Shown: positions 39,543-48,739, counted from the stretch's first letter. The stretch is DNA of 64,000 bases from Methylobacterium mesophilicum SR1.6/6 (GCF_000364445.2 NZ_CP043538.1:6157447-6221446); one strand, 5' to 3'. Translations and numbers: made by a program. Notes: a model not told the origin generated them from the sequence alone.

Positions 39543-39715
39543 CGGCTGACGGCAGGTCTCCTGGCTCGCGGGTCGCCGCCCTCGCACCGTCTTCCCGGAT
39601 GGGTCTCATCCAGTGACGCGGTGGTGCTGGGCTCGCCGCTTACAGTTGCGGGGGCAGCCGCGGCCTTGGAGCAGGCTCCTCACCGCGTTCCCTTTTGATC
39701 CCCGAGGGGAACCGT
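39543..39715 (-). promoter_or_regulatory. Cobalamin (B12) riboswitch
   Basis: Read on the minus strand, the leader contains the B12-box order: GGTTCCCCTCGGGGATCAAA with GGGAACGCGGTG, then the core GCCGCGGCTGCCCCCGCAAC followed by TGTAAGCGG, CACTGG near a GGGAAGAC element, and the terminal GAGCCAGGAGACCTGCCGTC. It ends about 118 bases before the GTG of the TonB receptor. AdoCbl binding would be expected to block expression. Edges are approximate to about 10 bases. Confidence 0.93.
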
Positions 39716-39849
39716 CACAGTCAGGCTAGGTGATCGGCCAAAGCTTCGTCAACGCGACGAAGCGCGTTCCTGTGACGTGTGCCCTTTTGGCTGCGTTCGG
39801 GAGCGCGCCTTGTGGGAGTGGCCGGCCGCTCCCGCTGCGTGCAGTCCCG

Positions 39850-40173
39850 CTATTCAGCCTTGCGATGCCCGCGACCGTGCTGATCCTTGTCGGCACCTGC
39901 CGCCGCCGCGGCTTCCTTCTCGGCCTTGCCCGCCGTCGCCGTGCTCGTGGCGGCGTCGCTGGTTGCGCCGGACGGTGCGTTGGACGCGGCCGATTTCGGA
40001 TGGCCTCTGCCCTCCGTCGGCGTCTCGGCTTTCCCACCCTCCATCACCACAGGATGGCCGGCATCGGCCTTGGCGCTTCCGGCCGCTTGGACCTCGGCCG
40101 TCTTCTGCTCCTGTGCGCTCCGCGTCGCATGGTGCTGGCCGTCACCGGACTGACCCTTCGCGGGATTCGACAT
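39850..40173 (-). CDS. Small hydrophilic, probably disordered protein, 107 aa
   Basis: The product (start MSNPAKGQSGDGQHH) is rich in Ala, Gly, Lys, Glu and His, lacks hydrophobic segments and ends GADKDQHGRGHRKAE. I do not recognise a family. The start is supported by GAGGT 6 bases upstream on the minus strand. Such Lys/Ala-rich small proteins are common in Methylobacterium-type genomes and may be stress-associated, but that is speculation. A 16-codon upstream extension exists without a ribosome site and is not preferred. Confidence 0.5.
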   Translation of the reverse strand: MSNPAKGQSGDGQHHATRSAQEQKTAEVQAAGSAKADAGHPVVMEGGKAETPTEGRGHPKSAASNAPSGATSDAATSTATAGKAEKEAAAAAGADKDQHGRGHRKAE

Positions 40174-40193
40174 CGTGACCTCATCTGTGCTGG

Positions 40194-40355
40194 TCACGCG
40201 GCAACGGCCCACAGCCGCCACAGTTCGGTGAGGTCGCCCGGTGCGACGAATGGCCGAACGCGGCGCGCGGCCTGCGCGGCTTCCCTGCCAGACAGGTCGT
40301 CGACATGCGCGGGCCCGGACGCGCTAGGGCGATCACCGTCGTCGTCTTCGGTCAT
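40194..40355 (-). CDS. Possible small protein, 53 aa
   Basis: The reading frame MTEDDDGDRPSASGPAHVDD continues to LTELWRLWAVAA. It is acidic at the N-terminus, and the tail is a short amphipathic helix. Only a weak GGGCGGC element precedes the ATG. It lies just before the 107-aa gene on the same strand. I give it low confidence; it may be a non-coding leader. Confidence 0.3.
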   Translation of the reverse strand: MTEDDDGDRPSASGPAHVDDLSGREAAQAARRVRPFVAPGDLTELWRLWAVAA

Positions 40356-40640
40356 TGCCGCCCGGCCGGTTCGAGCGGGCGGCAACCGCGCAGCCAGCCG
40401 CGGAACCCATGCTCTTGAGCAGTGTGAGCGCTCAAGACCGCACGAAGGCTCTGTCGCCGCCACCCCGGGCGATGAGATTGAGAGTGGCGACCGTCCGCTT
40501 CTCCACCAGCTGAGTCTGGAAACGGACGGGCCGCTTGCGGCCGCAAACCGGACAGCCACCTGTCTTTCCTTGCACGCGGTGCGCTGACCGAGATCGCGCC
40601 GCGACGTTCTTGAGCCGAGCCGGTTGCATGCGAGGCCGCT

Positions 40641-43082
40641 ATGGAACAAAATGTGAACTCGTGGTCGGGCGCGGCGGGCGCTACCGTGGGCAGCGACATG
40701 TCACCTTCACGTTCCGGCCGCACGCTGTTCTTCTTCGAGAAACCCTCGGCGATGCGGCAGCTGCAGCGCTTCTTCCGCTCACCGAACACCGTCTGCGTGG
40801 CCGCCGAGGGGCACCTGCTGTCCGCCGAAGAGCCGGGCAGTATCCGACCCGAGTGGAAGCCCTGGCGCTTCGATGCGCTGCCCATCACGCTCGCCACGAT
40901 CCCGGTCAGTTGCGGCACGAACCGGTCCGGGCAATCGCACGAGCCGAAGATCGCCGCCATCCGGCAGGCGCTGAGCGGCGTCGAGCGCGTGATCATCGCG
41001 ACCGATCCCGGGCGCGAGGGTTCCATGATCGCCTGGGAGGTGCTGGAGCACCTCGGCTGGCGTGGCCGCGTCGACCGGATCAAGCTCGGCGCGCTCGACG
41101 ATGTCTCGATCCGGCGCGCCTTCGCGGCCCTGGCCAAGGAAGTCGGCTCGGGCGAGCGCGACTACGCCGCCTACCTCGAAGCGCTGTGCAGGCAGTACGA
41201 GGACTACCACCTCGGGCTGAACGGCACCCGGGCCATCTCGCTGCGCCTGCGCCCGCCCGAGTTCCGGGAACCCTGGCGCTTCGGTGGCGTGCAGACGCCC
41301 ACCCTCGCCATTCTGGCCGACCTGGAGGCGCGCATCCGCTCCTTCGTGCCGCAGGACTTCTTCAAGGTCGCCCTGCACCTGAGCACGCAATCCGGTGCCG
41401 AACTGACGCTGTGGCACGCCCCCAAGGATCGGATCTTCGACGCGGCCATCGCCGAGACGATCCGGCAGGCGGCCACGACCTGGTCGGGCCCCCTGGCGGT
41501 CGCGCACAAGGACGTGCGCCGCGCGCCCCCTCGTCTGTTCTCCAAGGACACCCTGGCGCGGCGCTGCGCCAAGCGGTTCGGCTGGGACCCGCAGCACACG
41601 GCAGGGCTCGCTCAGGAGCTGTACGACCAGGGTTACCTCAGCTACCCGCGCACGGAGTCCGAGTACCTGCCGGACGGGCAGGCGGGTGATGCCGCCGCGA
41701 TCGTCGCCGCCATCGCGACCGTGCTGACCGACATGCGCGACGTCAGTCCGGGAGGCGAGGTGCCCCTGATCCGACGCGGGGCGAAGGGGCACTACGTCAA
41801 GGACCCGGGCGAGCACCATGCCATCGTGCCCCTGCGCAAGGTGCCGGAGCGCAGCCGGCTTTCGGCCGACCAGTTCCGGTTGTGGGAACTCGTCGCGAAG
41901 GCCTTTCTCGCCGCCCACCTGCCCGACGGCATCGACGCCCGAACGACCGTCACGGCCGAGGTCGGGACGCCGCTGGGCGCGAAGCGGTTTGCCGTTTCAG
42001 GCAGCGTCATCCGCGCCCCGGGCTGGCGTGCGATCTACGGCAGCGAGGCCGAACTCGAAGCGGACGTCGTGCCCGGCAAGGCCAAGCGCGAGGCCGAGGC
42101 CACGTCCGCACGCCTGCCACTTGTGAACGACGGGGAGGGTGCATCGGCCGCGGGCGCGGATGTCGCCACCGCGATGACCGAGCCGCCGCGGCGGATCACC
42201 CGCGGCGAGTTGCCGGTGGTGATGGGCCGGCTGATCGACCAGATCGATGATCCGGCGGTCAAGCGCGCCCTGGAGAACCCGGTCAACCCGAACGAACCCA
42301 AGGGCCTCGGCACGGCCGCCACCCGCGACACGATCCTACCCAAGCTCCTGAAGAGCCGTTACATCACGCTGGCCAACGGCAAGGATCCGGCCATCGAAGT
42401 GACCGAGGTCGGGCTGGCCTTCATGGCGGCGGTGCGACGCGTGTTCCCGGCCTATGGCGACCCGGTCGGGCGCGCCCTGTTCGAGGCGGAGCTGGCCGAG
42501 ATCGGTCGCGCGACCACGCGGGCCGAGGCCATCGAGCGCGCCGACGCCTTCCGGCAGCGCACGCGCGCGCGCCTCGACGAGCTGATCGCCGCGATCTCAA
42601 GCTCGCCCGTCGTCAGCCTCGATCCGAGCCTGATCCCGCCAAGTCGGGCGGACGATCGGCCGCCGACGCCGGCCATGGTGTCGTTCGCGGTGAGCTTGGC
42701 CGAGCGGAGGGGCGTGACGCTGCCGCGCGGCTGCAAGAGCAGCATCAGCGTCTGCCGGGCTTTTCTCGACACTCATGCCGGGCCGCGCACGCCTCGGGAG
42801 GGGAATACCGGCCAATCCGGCGACCGCCGGACCCCGAGCGCGGCGATGCGCGGTTACGCACGCAGTCTGGCCGAGCAGCGAGGCATTCCATGCCCATCGG
42901 AGTGCGAGACGGACTTTGACGCCTGTCGGCGCTTCCTCGACGCGCACGCCGCGCGGCCGCAGCGTGGAGCGGAACCGTCGGCCCCTGGCGCAGCGCAGGC
43001 CAAGGTGCCCGGTGGACGCGGCAATCGGCGGGGCAGGGCGGCACAGGCGCCGAGGCAGGCCGCCGCACGACGTCGAGCCTGA
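40641..43082 (+). CDS. Type IA DNA topoisomerase (TopB/TraE-like) with duplicated C-terminal motif
   Basis: The 813-residue enzyme has a Toprim domain (RTLFFFEKPSAMRQLQRFF; ATDPGREGSMIAWEVLEHL with the DxxRE-type acidic cluster) and the core with the catalytic Tyr335 in GYLSYPRTESEYLP. It then has EHHAIVPLRK, and LGTAATRDTILPKLLKSRYI near residue 555. No zinc-ribbon cysteines are present. Instead, residues ~674-714 and ~731-771 carry two copies of a motif (PAMVSFAVSLAERRGVTLP and AAMRGYARSLAEQRGIPCP, each ending CRxFLDxHA), then a basic tail. Topoisomerases of this form are frequent on plasmids and conjugative elements, but no other conjugation genes are here. It relaxes negative supercoils or decatenates DNA. 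Confidence 0.9.
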   Translation: MEQNVNSWSGAAGATVGSDMSPSRSGRTLFFFEKPSAMRQLQRFFRSPNTVCVAAEGHLLSAEEPGSIRPEWKPWRFDALPITLATIPVSCGTNRSGQSHEPKIAAIRQALSGVERVIIATDPGREGSMIAWEVLEHLGWRGRVDRIKLGALDDVSIRRAFAALAKEVGSGERDYAAYLEALCRQYEDYHLGLNGTRAISLRLRPPEFREPWRFGGVQTPTLAILADLEARIRSFVPQDFFKVALHLSTQSGAELTLWHAPKDRIFDAAIAETIRQAATTWSGPLAVAHKDVRRAPPRLFSKDTLARRCAKRFGWDPQHTAGLAQELYDQGYLSYPRTESEYLPDGQAGDAAAIVAAIATVLTDMRDVSPGGEVPLIRRGAKGHYVKDPGEHHAIVPLRKVPERSRLSADQFRLWELVAKAFLAAHLPDGIDARTTVTAEVGTPLGAKRFAVSGSVIRAPGWRAIYGSEAELEADVVPGKAKREAEATSARLPLVNDGEGASAAGADVATAMTEPPRRITRGELPVVMGRLIDQIDDPAVKRALENPVNPNEPKGLGTAATRDTILPKLLKSRYITLANGKDPAIEVTEVGLAFMAAVRRVFPAYGDPVGRALFEAELAEIGRATTRAEAIERADAFRQRTRARLDELIAAISSSPVVSLDPSLIPPSRADDRPPTPAMVSFAVSLAERRGVTLPRGCKSSISVCRAFLDTHAGPRTPREGNTGQSGDRRTPSAAMRGYARSLAEQRGIPCPSECETDFDACRRFLDAHAARPQRGAEPSAPGAAQAKVPGGRGNRRGRAAQAPRQAAARRRA

Positions 43083-43251
43083 CGCGACCGGCGGGGTGCT
43101 ACGACGGACCTGTCATCCATCCTGACGCCGCGGATGACTCATCGTGCTCGTCTTCAACCGGCCCCGGTATCGTGGCCTCTGTGGTCGTAGCGATGCGACG
43201 CCGCGGATTAGCGCCCTATCTCGACCCGACGCTGGCCAACGAAGAGGGTGC

Positions 43252-43431
43252 ATGTCTCACTTTCCGACGTCCCGCTACGCCGACCGCACGAGCCTTCAGC
43301 TCAAAGCCGAGATCCGCGAGTCATCTTCGAGCGAGGTCTGGGCGGAGATCGAAGCCGAGCGACAGGCACAGGATGAGCGGACGAAACGTCTTCGGGCGCT
43401 GCGACGGGCGCGCGAGCACCTGACCTCCTGA
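43252..43431 (+). CDS. Small hypothetical protein, 59 aa
   Basis: The product starts MSHFPTSRYADRTSLQLKAE and is a charged helix (EVWAEIEAERQAQDERTKRL, RALRRAREHL) likely to form a coiled coil. AGAGGG stands 4-9 bases before the ATG at 43252. No family is recognised. Confidence 0.5.
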   Translation: MSHFPTSRYADRTSLQLKAEIRESSSSEVWAEIEAERQAQDERTKRLRALRRAREHLTS

Positions 43432-43502
43432 TCGCCCTTCGACCTGGCTACGACCGTGGCCATCAGGCTCCGGAGGAGGGTGAGAACGGACCGGCTCCGG
43501 TG

Positions 43503-43769
43503 ATGGACGCGGATCACGACTTTGAGCATTCGCCGCTGTCCGGCCGGTTCACCCGTGACGGATTCACCGTTGCATCACCGTTGAAGTCGAGATCGACCGG
43601 GCCCTGGGCACGACCGAACCTTGGCGGCTGGAGGCGGTCGACCAGAACGGAGGCTGCACCGCCTGGCACGAGCGCGTCGCGGCCGCGCAGGCCGCATCTG
43701 CGGCCTTCCTCGCGGTGTTCGAGGCGAACGGCATCATCGATCGCCGCCGCACCCGATGTCCGTCACTGA
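43503..43769 (+). pseudogene. Frameshifted small gene (11-bp duplication)
   Basis: The 5' frame reads MDADHDFEHSPLSGRFTRDG then FTV, after which it turns into low-complexity Arg/Ser/Pro sequence. A second frame continues sensibly as VEVEIDRALGTTEPWRLEAV, then DQNGGCTAWHERVAAAQAAS and AAFLAVFEANGIIDR. The junction holds the 9-mer TCACCGTTG at 43564-43572 and 43575-43583, period 11. Removing one 11-bp unit joins the two frames exactly as FTVEVEIDR. The protein resembles small hypothetical proteins I associate with Methylobacterium (FEHSPL...RDG start, xxxLExVD centre); that recollection is not checked. The stop after the second frame is not obvious, so further decay is likely. Confidence 0.6.
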
Positions 43770-43841
43770 GCGAGCGCGGTCCGACGGGGAAGGCATGTCG
43801 GGCGATGCGGCCGGCCCATCGTGTGGGGTCTCGACGCCCCT

Positions 43842-44024
43842 TCAGTGGCGCAGCCGGCCTCGACCGATCAGCACAAAGAAAACAGCGAGCGCGACGGCGT
43901 TCACGGTCAGGCCCCAGCCGTAACTGTGCAGCGATTGAGCGTAGATCGGGTGACCGAGCTGACCGAGGCCGACGAGCGCCCCGACCACGGCCAGGGCGGC
44001 GAACAGAAGAGCGAAGACGAGCAT
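43842..44024 (-). CDS. Small two-helix membrane protein, 60 aa
   Basis: The product has two hydrophobic segments, LVFALLFAALAVVGALVGLG (2-21) and GLTVNAVALAVFFVLIGRG (~39-57), joined by a short polar loop. The ribosome site GAGGAGAGG is near-ideal and 3-11 bases before the ATG at 44024. Family not recognised. Confidence 0.65.
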   Translation of the reverse strand: MLVFALLFAALAVVGALVGLGQLGHPIYAQSLHSYGWGLTVNAVALAVFFVLIGRGRLRH

Positions 44025-44045
44025 GACCTCTCCTCCTCGAAACAC

Positions 44046-44457
44046 TTCGAAGCCTTAAACCAAGCGGTCGCCTTGCTCCCGGTTCCCGAAAGCATGCTTG
44101 TTCACCGGCGACGGTGTCGGAAGTGAGGATGAGCGGTCGGCCGAAGAACACGGCATCGGCCAGATCAACGTCTGGCTTGAATTGACGGTCTCCGAGATCA
44201 AGGCATCCAGACCTTAGAGCCCGCGAACGCATCGTTCTGCCCGGCCGAGGTTCGACGTGTGTCCACGTCGCTGCGAGCGGGGCTGGAACGCTCGGCGCCG
44301 CATGAACGACCGCGAACGACCTTGCACACCCGAGGGATGATTTTTCCGCGCCCGTCGTGCAACTCTGGACGTCTCGCGCCATTCACCCTGCAGATCTTGA
44401 TGCAAATCAGTTGGGCCGGACCGGTGCAGGAAGGGCGTCGTCCGGTACGGGAGTTGG
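44046..44457. other. Intergenic region, 412 bp
   Basis: No gene is firmly supported. A short rightward frame, ending at a TAG at 44215-44217, encodes EEHGIGQINVWLELTVSEIK, which looks protein-like. It has no clear start or ribosome site and could be the tail of a decayed gene. Confidence 0.4.
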
Positions 44458-45009
44458 ATGGAGCAGATCGATTACGTCTACGAAGGCGGCTGTGACGGCG
44501 TCGACAACCCACTTCTGAATGCCGTCGCCTACGGCCTCGCCCAATTGCTGCCGATCGAGGAGTGCGAGGACTGGCCCCAGCCGTTGCTGGAACTGCTGGC
44601 GCGCCTGGAACTGCCGGATATCGAGGAGCCGACCCCCACCCCGCTCGTCGTGGTGGTCGGACGGTGCCCGAGTATGGCGGAACAGGCTGCCACGCTGCTG
44701 CGCGCAAGTGAGCTGAACGTCGAGTGCTGTGACACAGGCGAGGAGGCTTTGCAGGCCCTGCAGCGGCGGAGTGGCGAGGTCGCGCTCGTGGTCGCCGATC
44801 AGCAGCTCACCGGCACCCTCGACGGGTTCGGCCTCGTTCAGGTGCTGCACCGATCATGGCCCGGGATCCCGGTCATCCTGGCGACCGCGGGCGGTCCACC
44901 ATCCCGCCTGCCTCCTGCAGTCACCGCGCTCCCGAAGCCGTGGCTGCCCCTCGCGCTGTTGGTCGAGACTCACCGGGCCGTGCAGGTTCCCTCCCGCCTC
45001 AGTCATTGA
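44458..45009 (+). CDS. Degenerate response-regulator receiver protein
   Basis: The 183-residue protein has an N-terminal ~60-residue acidic region of unknown type (MEQIDYVYEGGCDGVDNPLL). A receiver-like domain follows: LVVVVGRCPSMAEQAATLLR, CDTGEEALQALQRR, ALVVADQQLTG with Asp114, VLHRSWPGIPVILATAG and ALPKPW with Lys160. The first acidic pair of a true receiver (usually VxDD/E) is replaced by GRC, so Mg binding and normal phosphotransfer are doubtful. There is no output domain. The first in-frame ATG at 44458 is used. Confidence 0.72.
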   Translation: MEQIDYVYEGGCDGVDNPLLNAVAYGLAQLLPIEECEDWPQPLLELLARLELPDIEEPTPTPLVVVVGRCPSMAEQAATLLRASELNVECCDTGEEALQALQRRSGEVALVVADQQLTGTLDGFGLVQVLHRSWPGIPVILATAGGPPSRLPPAVTALPKPWLPLALLVETHRAVQVPSRLSH

Positions 45010-45183
45010 CGGCCGGCGACCTGGCGCCTGCCCAATCCTGTCGCCTCAGAGGCTGTGGGCCGGCGCAGAGCGGCATCCGGGCGGCGGTCATGGAGTGGCG
45101 CTGTAGGACGCGGCGTGGCAGCACACCGCGATGCCGCCACTTCGAGAGCGCTCACGGTGCCGTGACGATCGAAGAATTTTGAA

Positions 45184-45257
45184 TGGAGCGGGTACCGGGA
45201 ATCGAACCCGGGTATTCAGCTTGGAAGGCTGCTGCTCTACCATTGAGCTACACCCGC
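45184..45257 (-). tRNA. tRNA-Gly (TCC anticodon)
   Basis: Read on the minus strand, the 74-base gene starts GCGGGTGTAGCTCAATGGTA. It has the anticodon loop CTTCCAA, the T-arm GGGTTCGATTCCC and an encoded CCA. Acceptor-stem pairing GCGGGTG/TACCCGC is complete apart from a G-T wobble. It lies between the receiver gene and the BKACE gene with no sign of a duplicated 3' end nearby. Confidence 0.97.
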
Positions 45258-45302
45258 GCGGGCGGATCGTTAGCACGCCGTACGGCCCATGAGAAGGTGG
45301 CC

Positions 45303-46145
45303 TCAGCCGATGCCCAGCGCGACGCGGGCCTCGGCAGGCGAGGCTACGCGGCGATCGTGGCGGCGGACCGCCTCGGCCGCGAGGCCGACCAGCTCGGCGT
45401 TGCTGGCGGCCAAGCGATCCTTCGTCACCCGGATGTTGTCCTCCAGGCCGGTGCGCACCGCATCCGCGCCGCGGCTCAGCGCCCACTCCATGACCACCGC
45501 CTGGTTGCGGCCGATGCCGGCCGCCGTCCAGGTCGCCTCGGGCAGGATCCGCCGGGTCTCGGCGAGCAGGATGTCGAGGAGGTGCTCCTCGGCCGGCATC
45601 GCGTTCTGGACGCCCATCACGAACTGCACATGCGGGCGCGCGTCGATCAGGCCCGCCTCCACCAGCCGCTTGGCGCCGTGCAGGTGCGAGAGGTCGAAGA
45701 TCTCGATCTCGGGCCGGATGCCGTGCTGCTTCATCTGGCCGGCGAGGTCGGTCACGAGGCTCGCGGCGTTCTCGTAGACGATCGTCGGGAAGTTCACCGA
45801 ACCGGTGGACAGCGAGGCCATGTCGGGCCGGTGCTTCAGCGACAGGCCCCGGGCGGCCGGGTCGCGCCCGCGCCCGCCGGTGGAGAACTGCACGATCATC
45901 CCGGGGCAGTGCTTGCGCAGCCCCTCCTGCACGGCGGCGAATCTCTCTGGGTCGGAGGAGGGCGACTCGTCGTCGTTGCGCACGTGGATGTGGCAGAGCG
46001 TGGCGCCGGCCTCGAAGGCCTGATGCGTCGACTCGATCTGCTCGGGCACGGTCACCGGCACCGCCGGGTTGTCGGCCTTGCGCGGCACGGAGCCGGTGAT
46101 CGCCACCGCGATCACCACGGGCGCCGCGCTCCGGGATTCTGCCAT
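45303..46145 (-). CDS. BKACE-family 3-keto acid cleavage enzyme (DUF849)
   Basis: This 280-residue (beta/alpha)8 metal enzyme of the BKACE family condenses a beta-keto acid with acetyl-CoA. Family motifs are [20 protein letters not shown] (~10-29), the zinc HxH in [11 protein letters not shown] (~48-58), [11 protein letters not shown] (~83-93), [10 protein letters not shown] and [19 protein letters not shown], with the adenine/CoA-binding region [10 protein letters not shown] near the end. Substrate cannot be assigned. It stands alone, divergent from aroQ. Confidence 0.88.
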   Translation of the reverse strand: MAESRSAAPVVIAVAITGSVPRKADNPAVPVTVPEQIESTHQAFEAGATLCHIHVRNDDESPSSDPERFAAVQEGLRKHCPGMIVQFSTGGRGRDPAARGLSLKHRPDMASLSTGSVNFPTIVYENAASLVTDLAGQMKQHGIRPEIEIFDLSHLHGAKRLVEAGLIDARPHVQFVMGVQNAMPAEEHLLDILLAETRRILPEATWTAAGIGRNQAVVMEWALSRGADAVRTGLEDNIRVTKDRLAASNAELVGLAAEAVRRHDRRVASPAEARVALGIG

Positions 46146-46320
46146 CCGCCTGTCCTCCGTGCCTCAACGGGTCTCGGCGACCGGGATAGCGTCGCGGATC
46201 CAGGATCTGAACCGCCCGGCGCGGGCGGTAGGCCCGTACGCGGGACATCTCCGGCCGGATGACAGTCCGGACTTGTGTCTTGGCGGCGCTTGCCGCACCT
46301 CTCGGGCCGCGAGGCGCACG

Positions 46321-46770
46321 ATGCATGACACCGTCCTGGTCCTGAACGGGCCCAACCTGAACCTGCTCGGCAAGCGCCAGCCGGAGATCTACGGCCGCGA
46401 GACGCTGGCCGACGTCGAGGCCCTGTGCCGCGAGACCGCGGCAGGCTTCGGCCTCGCGGTCGTGTGCCGCCAGAGCAACGCCGAGCACGTGCTGATCGAC
46501 GCGATCCACGAATTCCGCGTGGGCTCGGCCGGCATCGTCATCAACGCGGGCGCCTACACCCACACCTCGGTGGCGCTCCTCGATGCGCTGAACACCTGCG
46601 AGGTGCCGGTGATCGAGTGCCACATCTCGAACGTCCACCGGCGCGAGGCCTTCCGCCACCACTCTTACATCTCCCTCGCCGCCACGGCCGTGCTGGCGGG
46701 CTTCGGGACGCACGGCTACGCCCTGGCGATCCGGCACCTCGCGCATCTGCGGTCGGGCAGGACTGCGTGA
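46321..46770 (+). CDS. aroQ: 3-dehydroquinate dehydratase, type II
   Basis: This 149-residue dodecameric shikimate-pathway enzyme dehydrates 3-dehydroquinate by an enolate mechanism. It contains [19 protein letters not shown] with the loop Arg19 and catalytic Tyr24, [30 protein letters not shown] and [20 protein letters not shown] with the catalytic His near 102. The ATG at 46321 is the family start; the longer in-frame extension crosses the promoter. Confidence 0.95.
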   Translation: MHDTVLVLNGPNLNLLGKRQPEIYGRETLADVEALCRETAAGFGLAVVCRQSNAEHVLIDAIHEFRVGSAGIVINAGAYTHTSVALLDALNTCEVPVIECHISNVHRREAFRHHSYISLAATAVLAGFGTHGYALAIRHLAHLRSGRTA

Positions 46771-46913
46771 ACCGCGGATAGCGCCGCGATCAGGGTTGAC
46801 GCTGGCGGAGACAGGGCGGAGGAGGGCGATCAGGCCTCATTTCCACGCACGCTCCCCGGCCCGACCGGTCCCCACCGTCCCGGAGAGCGCCTCAAGCGGA
46901 GCGCGCACGCCGC

Positions 46914-47615
46914 ATGACCAGCCCCTTCCTGCCCCTCGACCGAGCGGTGATCGCCCGCGAGGCGGCCAAGATGTTCCTCGAGATCGGGGCCGTCCTGTTC
47001 TACAAGGACGAGCCGTTCAAGTTCACCTCCGGCTGGGCGAGCCCGGTCTACACCGACAGCCGGAAGATCATCTCGTTCCCCCGCCTGCGCGCGACGCTGA
47101 TGGACTTCGCCACCGCCACGATCGTGCGCGAGATCGGCTACGAGCAGCTGACCCACATCGCGGGCGGCGAGACCGCCGGCATCCCCTTCGCGGCCTGGAT
47201 CGCCGACCGGATGATGCTGCCGATGCAGTACATCCGGAAGAAGCCCAAGGGCTTCGGCCGCAACGCCCAGATCGAGGGCGAGATCGTCGAGGGCGCCCGG
47301 ACCCTGCTGGTCGAGGACCTCGCCACCGACGGGCGCAGCAAGGTCAATTTCTGCAAAGCCCTGCGCGATTCGGGCGCCCAGGTCGAGCACTGCTTCGTGC
47401 TGTTCTACTACGACATCTTCCCCGACAGCGCCGCGCTGATGCAGGAGATCGGCATCAAGCTCCACTACCTCACCACGTGGCGGGACGTGCTGGCGGTGGC
47501 GAAGGAGATGGGCACCTTCGACCCGAAGACGCTGGCCGAGGTCGAGAGCTTCCTCGACGCGCCGGCCGAATGGTCGGCCGCCCACGGCGGCATCTCCGCC
47601 TTCGGCCAGGCCTGA
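46914..47615 (+). CDS. pyrE: Orotate phosphoribosyltransferase
   Basis: This 233-residue pyrimidine enzyme transfers phosphoribose from PRPP to orotate. The substrate loop [20 protein letters not shown] (~37-56), [16 protein letters not shown] and the PRPP motif [16 protein letters not shown] (~130-145) are present. The last residue of the usual PRPP signature is intact (DLATDG). It is followed 13 bases later by pyrC, so two consecutive steps of UMP synthesis are co-transcribed. Confidence 0.95.
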   Translation: MTSPFLPLDRAVIAREAAKMFLEIGAVLFYKDEPFKFTSGWASPVYTDSRKIISFPRLRATLMDFATATIVREIGYEQLTHIAGGETAGIPFAAWIADRMMLPMQYIRKKPKGFGRNAQIEGEIVEGARTLLVEDLATDGRSKVNFCKALRDSGAQVEHCFVLFYYDIFPDSAALMQEIGIKLHYLTTWRDVLAVAKEMGTFDPKTLAEVESFLDAPAEWSAAHGGISAFGQA

Positions 47616-47628
47616 GGGGAGGATCGCG

Positions 47629-48708
47629 ATGGGCGTCGCCGAACTGTTTTCCGCCGAGCGCCAGGAGGCGAAGCCGGTCGAGCGGATCACGATCCGCCGG
47701 CCGGACGACTGGCACATCCACCTGCGCGACGGGGCCATGCTGAAGGCGGTGCTGCCCTACACGGCGGCGCAGTTCGCCCGGGGCATCATCATGCCGAACC
47801 TCGTGCCGCCGGTGACCACGGTGGCGGCCGCCAGCGCCTACCGCGAGCGCATCCTCGCCGCGCTGCCGGAAGGCCAGGATTTCACGCCGCTGATGACCTG
47901 CTACCTGCGGGACGACACCGATCCGGACGAGATCGAGCGCGGCTTCCGGGACAAGGTCTGGGTCGCCGCCAAGTTGTATCCGGCCGGCGCGACCACGAAC
48001 TCGCACGCGGGCGTCACCGACCTTCTCGGGGTCGCGCCGGTGCTGGAGCGCATGGAGCGGATCGGCATGCCGCTCCTGATCCACGGCGAGGCGACCGACT
48101 CGGAGATCGACATCTTCGACCGGGAGGCCGCCTTCATGGAGGGCAGCCTGATTCCGCTGCTCGGCCGCCATCAGGGGCTGAAGGTCACCGTGGAGCACGC
48201 CACCACGGCGGAGATCCTCGACATGGTCCGGGAACACCGGAGCCGGTGCGCGGCGACGATCACGCCGCACCACCTCGTCATCAACCGGACGCACATCTTC
48301 CAGGGGGGCCTGCGGCCGCACCTCTACTGCCTGCCGGTGGCCAAGCGCGAGCGGCACCGGCTCGCCCTGCGCAAGGCCGCGACATCGGGCGAGGCCTGCT
48401 TCTACCTCGGCACCGACACCGCCCCGCATGTCCGCGGCGCCAAGGAGGCGTCCTGCGGCTGCGCCGGCGTGTTCTGCGGGCCTTCCGCGCTCCAGACCTA
48501 CGTGCAGGTCTTCGACGAGGAGGGGGCGCTGGACAAGTTCGAGGCCTTCGCGTCGCTCAACGGCGCCCGCTTCCACGGGCTGGAGCCGAATGCCGGGACC
48601 GTGACCCTGGAGCGTCGGGAGAGCCGCATCGCCGAGGCGGTCGCGGTGGACGACACGGCGGTGGTGGTGTTCCGGGGCGAGGAGGCGCTGCCCTGGTCGG
48701 TGGCGTGA
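47629..48708 (+). CDS. pyrC: Dihydroorotase (class II)
   Basis: This 359-residue zinc amidohydrolase cyclises carbamoyl-aspartate. It has the metal motif DDWHIHLRDGAML (~24-36), the carboxylated Lys in AAKLYPAGATTNSHAGV (~107-123), LLIHGEATDSEIDIFDREA, KVTVEHATT and DTAPHVRGAKE with the catalytic Asp. Length and motifs fit the ~345-residue E. coli-type class II enzyme. Confidence 0.95.
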   Translation: MGVAELFSAERQEAKPVERITIRRPDDWHIHLRDGAMLKAVLPYTAAQFARGIIMPNLVPPVTTVAAASAYRERILAALPEGQDFTPLMTCYLRDDTDPDEIERGFRDKVWVAAKLYPAGATTNSHAGVTDLLGVAPVLERMERIGMPLLIHGEATDSEIDIFDREAAFMEGSLIPLLGRHQGLKVTVEHATTAEILDMVREHRSRCAATITPHHLVINRTHIFQGGLRPHLYCLPVAKRERHRLALRKAATSGEACFYLGTDTAPHVRGAKEASCGCAGVFCGPSALQTYVQVFDEEGALDKFEAFASLNGARFHGLEPNAGTVTLERRESRIAEAVAVDDTAVVVFRGEEALPWSVA

Positions 48709-48739
48709 CGGACCAGGGCGATGGCTGCGCTCCGGCATC

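Noticed and set aside
44110..44217. Short frame with EEHGIGQINVWLELTVSEIK
   Set aside because: Protein-like, but without a start codon or ribosome site and too short to support; possibly the tail of a decayed gene.
45184..45257. tRNA-Gly as insertion site of an integrative element containing the topoisomerase region
   Set aside because: No integrase, no repeated tRNA 3' end and no conjugation genes are visible; base composition does not change obviously.
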